DNA of 33,866 bases, from positions 1 through 33,866 of the forward strand of contig JARKQW010000175.1 of assembly GCA_029974695.1 (NCBI GenBank), in the 5' to 3' direction. The number at the start of each line of letters is the position of its first letter. The first letter of the stretch is position 1. This DNA is from Syntrophobacteraceae bacterium. Lineage in GTDB: Bacteria; Desulfobacterota; Syntrophobacteria; Syntrophobacterales; Syntrophobacteraceae. This document shows, one piece after another, positions 29,743 to 33,866 of this stretch. The notes under the pieces were generated by a model. It saw nothing but the letters and a program-made list of their open reading frames with translations. It was not told the DNA's origin and did not search any database. The position numbers and the translations under genes were made by a program.

Positions 29743-30231
29743 TCAAAACCCGGCAAACAACTGGACGCAAATGTAATCGTAACAGCCCACCCCCAAGAGT
29801 GTGTGCCGGCGGCTCACGATGTTCTTCCGGTGGGTGGGACTATCCATGAGGGCCTCATGAAGCGTCTTGGCCGATTCATATCCCATGGCCAGGTTTTCCC
29901 CGGCATAACGGACCTTGTGGCAGGCCGTGACGTATTTCCAGGCCGGGTTCTTGCCGGTCTTGGGGTCCTGGTGGGAAAAATATCCGTCCTGCACCATCTT
30001 ACGGGCTCGAACCAGCGCCTTTCGGGCCAGACATTCGTCCCAGCGGAGCCGCTTGTTTTCCTGCTTCGCATAGTCGAACAGGGCACCGGCCTTGACTTGA
30101 TGCACCAGATCGGAATTCTGGCCGGAGTTTTTCTTGGGGGCGGAAGGCAGGGGGCTGGAATCACCCGGAACACTCCACAAAAGGAGAAATCCCACAGCCA
30201 ACCCCAGCATTCTCCCCGGCAATTTCGGCAT
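29743..30231 (-). CDS. secreted CAP-domain (SCP/PR-1-like) protein
   Basis: The 162-residue protein has a signal peptide (MPKLPGRMLGLAVGFLLLWSVPG) followed by a CAP domain: LVHQVKAGALFDYAKQENKRLRWDECLARKALVRARKM, split over helices 1-2, then FSHQDPKTGK with the conserved His, RYAGENLAMGY (the GENL motif), and a SPTHRKNIVSRRHTLLGVGCYDYICVQLFAGF end, matching the family's HR-NIL...G-G pattern. Bacterial CAP proteins are exported and their roles are mostly unknown. AGGAG is eight bases before the ATG at 30231; the open frame upstream crosses the promoter and is not coding. It is divergent from dnaE. Confidence 0.88.
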   Translation of the reverse strand: MPKLPGRMLGLAVGFLLLWSVPGDSSPLPSAPKKNSGQNSDLVHQVKAGALFDYAKQENKRLRWDECLARKALVRARKMVQDGYFSHQDPKTGKNPAWKYVTACHKVRYAGENLAMGYESAKTLHEALMDSPTHRKNIVSRRHTLLGVGCYDYICVQLFAGF

Positions 30232-30331
30232 CCCTCGCTCTCCTGAAATAGGATCGTATCTTCGCACCCCGGCCCGGGAGGAGACGACCCTGCGCAGATT
30301 GGCCCGCCCCCCCGGAAGGACGTTCCCGTGA

Positions 30332-30359
30332 ATTATAGGAGAATCCGTCTTTGAATCAA
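30332..30359 (-). promoter_or_regulatory. sigma-70-type promoter for the CAP-domain gene
   Basis: On the minus strand TTGATT (plus 30354-30359) and a perfect TATAAT (30332-30337) are 16 bases apart. The start would be near 30325, with a leader of about 95 bases before the ATG at 30231. The tRNA-His gene downstream may be read from the same transcript. Confidence 0.6.
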
Positions 30360-30444
30360 GTCGCAACGACACGGGCGGCAGGGATTTTGGCACCATGCGG
30401 CCGAGATCCGGAATCAGGCCCGGGAAAAATCCAGGGAGGACCAA

Positions 30445-30474
30445 TTGACAGATTTCATCGGCAAATGTTTTACT
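30445..30474 (+). promoter_or_regulatory. candidate promoter for dnaE
   Basis: A perfect TTGACA at 30445-30450 is followed, after 18 bases, by TTTACT at 30469-30474 (four of six consensus bases). The predicted start is near 30481, about 60 bases upstream of the dnaE ATG. The rest of the 30232-30542 gap holds only the divergent promoter. Confidence 0.5.
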
Positions 30475-30542
30475 GCCTTTCGAGGTCCATTCCACTTTTG
30501 GATTCCATCCGCGAAAACCCTCCTCGGGAGGAAAGGCTGCCC

Positions 30543-33500
30543 ATGAATCCCTTTGTTCATCTTCACGTCCACACCCAGTACAGTCTGCTGGACGGAGCAA
30601 TTCGCCTGAAAGATCTCCTGGAGACGGCGGTCGGCTACCAGATGCCTGCCGTCGCCATCACCGACCACGGCAACATGTTCGGCGCCCTCGAGTTCTACGA
30701 CATGGCCCGGAAAGCCGGGATCAAGCCCATCATCGGGTGCGAGGTCTATCTCGCTCCCCGGAGTCGTTTGGACCGCCACACCGGCGGGGAGCTCACCGCC
30801 AACGGGGAAGAGGACCGCAACTACCACCTGGTGTTGCTGGCCAAGGACCTGACCGGATATCGGAACCTGCTCAAGCTGGTCACCCGGGCGTATCTCGAAG
30901 GCTTTTACTACAAGCCCCGAATCGACAAGGCCCTGCTGAGGCAATACCACGAAGGCCTGATCGGTCTTTCGAGTTGCCTCAAGGGAGAGATTGCCTCCCT
31001 GCTTCTGCGAAACCAGGACGGCACCGCACGAAAGACGGCCCTGGAATATGCGGAGATATTCGGGCCGGAGAATTTCTACCTGGAGCTTCAGGCAAACGGC
31101 ATACCGGAACAGGATGCGGTCAATGAAACCTTGATCCGCATGGGAAAGGACCTGGGGATTCCCCTGGCGGCGACCAACGACTGTCACTACCTGCGCAAGG
31201 CGGATGCCCGTGCCCACGAAGTGCTTCTGTGCATCCAGACGGGGAAGACCATCCTGGACGAAAAGCGCATGAAGTTCCAGACGGACCACCTCTATTTCAA
31301 GTCCCCCGAGGAAATGGCCCGCGCTTTTTCCCACGTGCCCGAAGCCTTGGAAAACACCCTCGTGATCGCCGAGCGGTGCAACCTGGATCTGCAGCTGGGA
31401 GAGTACCACTTCCCGGACTTCCCCCTGGAACCGGGAGAGACTCTCGAGGACCGTTTTGAGAAGACGGTCATGGAAGGCTTTGAGGAGAGGATCGGTCAAA
31501 TCCGCTCGACTCGGCCCGATTTCACGGACAAGGATCAGCAGGAGTACCGCCAGCGGCTGCGCCTGGAAATGGACGTCATCCGCCGGATGGGATTCGTGGC
31601 CTACTTTCTCATCGTCGCCGATTTCATCAACTACGCCAAGCAGAAGGGAATCCCCGTGGGACCGGGCAGAGGTTCCGCCGCCGGGAGCCTGGTGGCCTTC
31701 GTGATGAAGATCACGGATCTGGATCCCATCGAGCACGGGCTCATTTTCGAACGGTTCCTGAACCTCGAGCGAATCAGCATGCCCGACATTGACGTGGACT
31801 TCTGCGTCCACGGCAGAGAGGAAGTGCTCCGGTACGTTACGGAGAAATACGGGCAGGACCGGGTGGCCCAGATCACCACCTTCGGCACCCTCCAGGCGCG
31901 GGCGGCCATCCGGGACGTGGGACGGGCCTTGGCCATGCCCTACAACGAGGTGGACCGGATCGCCAAGATGATCCCGGCATCCCCGGGGATGACCCTGCAG
32001 AAGGCCTTTCAGGCGGAGCCCCGGCTGGGGGAGCAGCAGCGAAACGATCCCCAGATCAAGGAACTCTTCGAAGTTGCCCTTGCCCTGGAGGGACTCACTC
32101 GACACGCATCCACCCACGCGGCGGGTGTGGTCATCGCCGACAAGCCCATCGTCGAGTACATGCCGCTCTACCGGGGGCAAGACGGGGAAACCGTCACCCA
32201 GTTTCCCATGAAATACGTGGAAAGGGCAGGTCTCATCAAGTTCGATTTCCTGGGTTTGAGAAACCTTACGGTCATCCACAACGCCGTTCAACTGATCCGC
32301 AAAAACCACCACCTGGACATCCGCCCCGAGGCCCTTCCCCTGGACGATCCCGAAACCTATGCGCTCCTGAGCCGCGCCGACACAACGGGGGTATTCCAGC
32401 TGGAAAGTTCGGGAATGAGGGACATCCTGGTTCGCCTTCGCCCCGAGAATTTCGCCGACATTGTCGCCCTGGTAGCCCTTTATCGACCGGGGCCTCTCGA
32501 GAGCGGCATGGTGGACCAGTATATCGACGGCAAACACGGCCTGGCTCCGGTCACCTACGATCTCGAGATGCTGCGCCCCATTCTCGAACCGACCCACGGC
32601 GTCATCCTCTACCAGGAACAGGTCATGAAAATCGCCAGCGTCCTGGCCAATTACACCCTCGGGGAAGCGGACATTCTGCGGCGGGCCATGGGAAAGAAGA
32701 TCCCCGACGTGATGAAGGCCCAACGGGATCGATTCATTTCGGGAGCTAAGGAGAACTCCATCGATCTGGCCAAAGCCAATCACATTTTCGACCTCATGGA
32801 GAAGTTTGCCGGATACGGATTCAACAAATCTCACAGCGCCGCCTATGCCCTCATCGCCTATCAAACCGCCTATCTCAAGGCCCACTTTCCCGTAGAATTC
32901 ATGGCGGCCCTTCTCAATAGCTTTCTCAGCAATTCCGACCAGGTGGTGAAGCTCATCAACCAGTGTCGCGAAAACCAAATCGAGATTCTTCCGCCCGACG
33001 TGAACGCCAGCAGCAACGACTTCACCGTCGTCGAGGGGAAGATCCGCTTCGGCCTGGGGGCTGTGAAGAATGTGGGAGAGACCGCCATCGAGTCCATCCT
33101 TACCGTGCGGGATCAAAACGGGCACTTCCGGTCCATCTATGATTTCTGCCGGCGGGTGGATACCCAGAAGGTGAATCGGAGGGTCCTGGAGCAACTCATC
33201 AAGTGCGGCGCCTTCGACACCATCCACGGCAACCGGGCCCAGGTGCTGGCGGCCGCCGACGACGCCCTGGAAAAGGCCCAGGTGGTGCAGAGAGACCGCC
33301 AGACGGGTCAGATGAACATGTTCGAGCTGCTTCGAAGTCAAAAAGGCAAGACCCCGGCTCTGCCCACGGTGGAACCCTGGGATAACCGCACCACCCTCCA
33401 ATTCGAAAAGGAGGCCCTGGGCTTCTACATTTCCGGTCATCCCCTGGATTTCTACGCGGAACGGATCGCCCGGCTCTGCACCGCCGATACCCAGAGCGTC

Positions 33501-33866
33501 AGTGAGAAGAGGGAAGGGGTCGAGGTCGCCCTTTGCGGTATGGTCACCATCACCAAGGAGTTGACCACCAAGCGGGGAGATCGCATGGCGTTTCTCTCCC
33601 TGGAGGACAAGGAGGGAATCCTCGAAGTGGTGGCCTTCTCGGAAGCGTTCCTGCAGGCCCGCCCCCTGCTCGACAAAGATGAGCCCCTCGTCGTTCTGGG
33701 AAAGGTTCAACACGATGAAAAAGGGACGAAATTGGTGGCCAACCGGATCCTTACCCTGGCCGAAGCTCAGCTCGAATCCGTGGATGCCGTCCGAATCCGC
33801 CTCCGTGCCGAAGACCTCGACAAGGATGCCCTTTCCCGGCTGAGGCACCTGCTCATGAGCCTTGCG
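30543..33866 (+). CDS. dnaE: DNA polymerase III alpha subunit, 3' end cut by the window
   Basis: DnaE is the replicative polymerase catalytic subunit. The frame stays open for 1108 codons to the last base, so only the C-terminal few dozen residues are probably missing. Seen in order: an N-terminal PHP domain (HLHVHTQYSLLDG, ITDHGNMFGALEF, NDCHYL), the palm with FLIVADFINYAK, GPGRGSAAGSLVAFV and PDIDVDF near residues 414-420 (the catalytic aspartates), then YQEQVMKIA and GFNKSHSAAYALIAYQTAYLK, tandem HhH motifs, and the start of an OB fold (EVALCGMVTITKE). GGGAGGAAAGG precedes the ATG at 30543. The gene is divergent from the CAP-domain gene. It is the ordinary DnaE type, not PolC. Confidence 0.97.
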   Translation, partial: MNPFVHLHVHTQYSLLDGAIRLKDLLETAVGYQMPAVAITDHGNMFGALEFYDMARKAGIKPIIGCEVYLAPRSRLDRHTGGELTANGEEDRNYHLVLLAKDLTGYRNLLKLVTRAYLEGFYYKPRIDKALLRQYHEGLIGLSSCLKGEIASLLLRNQDGTARKTALEYAEIFGPENFYLELQANGIPEQDAVNETLIRMGKDLGIPLAATNDCHYLRKADARAHEVLLCIQTGKTILDEKRMKFQTDHLYFKSPEEMARAFSHVPEALENTLVIAERCNLDLQLGEYHFPDFPLEPGETLEDRFEKTVMEGFEERIGQIRSTRPDFTDKDQQEYRQRLRLEMDVIRRMGFVAYFLIVADFINYAKQKGIPVGPGRGSAAGSLVAFVMKITDLDPIEHGLIFERFLNLERISMPDIDVDFCVHGREEVLRYVTEKYGQDRVAQITTFGTLQARAAIRDVGRALAMPYNEVDRIAKMIPASPGMTLQKAFQAEPRLGEQQRNDPQIKELFEVALALEGLTRHASTHAAGVVIADKPIVEYMPLYRGQDGETVTQFPMKYVERAGLIKFDFLGLRNLTVIHNAVQLIRKNHHLDIRPEALPLDDPETYALLSRADTTGVFQLESSGMRDILVRLRPENFADIVALVALYRPGPLESGMVDQYIDGKHGLAPVTYDLEMLRPILEPTHGVILYQEQVMKIASVLANYTLGEADILRRAMGKKIPDVMKAQRDRFISGAKENSIDLAKANHIFDLMEKFAGYGFNKSHSAAYALIAYQTAYLKAHFPVEFMAALLNSFLSNSDQVVKLINQCRENQIEILPPDVNASSNDFTVVEGKIRFGLGAVKNVGETAIESILTVRDQNGHFRSIYDFCRRVDTQKVNRRVLEQLIKCGAFDTIHGNRAQVLAAADDALEKAQVVQRDRQTGQMNMFELLRSQKGKTPALPTVEPWDNRTTLQFEKEALGFYISGHPLDFYAERIARLCTADTQSVSEKREGVEVALCGMVTITKELTTKRGDRMAFLSLEDKEGILEVVAFSEAFLQARPLLDKDEPLVVLGKVQHDEKGTKLVANRILTLAEAQLESVDAVRIRLRAEDLDKDALSRLRHLLMSLA

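Noticed and set aside
30414-33848. A minus-strand open frame of more than 1100 codons opposite dnaE
   Set aside because: The plus strand encodes an intact DnaE with all catalytic motifs. The antisense translation is histidine/glycine/leucine-rich, has no family signature and is the expected mirror of GC-rich codon usage.
1-33866. CRISPR arrays, transposases, integrases, phage genes
   Set aside because: No regularly spaced repeats and no recombinase or phage protein signatures were seen on either strand.

Overview
The window is a gene-dense, GC-rich chromosomal segment with no recognisable insertion sequences, phage genes or CRISPR repeats. The gene set points to an anaerobic deltaproteobacterium, probably a Desulfobacterota/Syntrophobacteria-type sulfate reducer or syntroph. 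Reasons are a CooC-type nickel ATPase, a stand-alone IMP-cyclohydrolase PurH domain, DksA, a DUF3842-cobU-cobS cluster and a squalene-hopene cyclase. The lineage call is inference from family distribution; no 16S rRNA or other decisive marker is present.

Layout. 1-2.7 kb (+): end of khpB/jag, then mnmE and rsmG, a block often found near the replication origin. 2.8-4.7 kb (-): an NAD-salvage pair, nicotinamidase-like hydrolase then nicotinate phosphoribosyltransferase. 5-8.4 kb (+): a small unknown protein, DUF3842, cobU and cobS (late cobalamin assembly), then birA. 8.4-11.1 kb (-): HTH/coiled-coil protein, pyrE, an unknown protein with an internal duplication, moaC and dksA. 11.4-12.6 kb (+): a small membrane protein and cooC. 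13-16.3 kb (+): purH (N-terminal domain only), purD, purE, tsaC. 16.4-20.3 kb (+): a MurG-like glycosyltransferase with a HEAT-like C-terminal extension, a divergent MraY homologue and a DUF202 membrane protein. 20.4-22.2 kb (+): panE and panB. 22.2-25.6 kb (-): squalene-hopene cyclase and an HD protein resembling cyclic-nucleotide phosphodiesterases. 26-28 kb (+): a membrane-anchored coiled-coil protein behind a long structured leader, an acidic zinc-ribbon-like protein and a hotdog thioesterase. 28.4-30.2 kb (-): a glycine-zipper lipoprotein, a secreted protein, tRNA-His and a CAP-domain protein. 30.5 kb to the end (+): dnaE, cut by the window edge.

Most of the content is housekeeping metabolism: NAD, cobalamin, biotin, molybdopterin, pyrimidine, purine and pantothenate. 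The least ordinary part is the MurG-HEAT / MraY pair. It resembles the lipid I/lipid II steps of peptidoglycan synthesis, but it sits away from a division/cell-wall cluster, one enzyme carries a large extra domain, and the other has HHN where MraY normally has HHH. Further points are the promoter-driven folded leader at 26.07-26.2 kb, the multi-hairpin leader at 11.28-11.39 kb, and several small unknown proteins. All assignments are from reading the sequence and family knowledge; no database search was run, and paralogue or single-copy status cannot be judged from this window.
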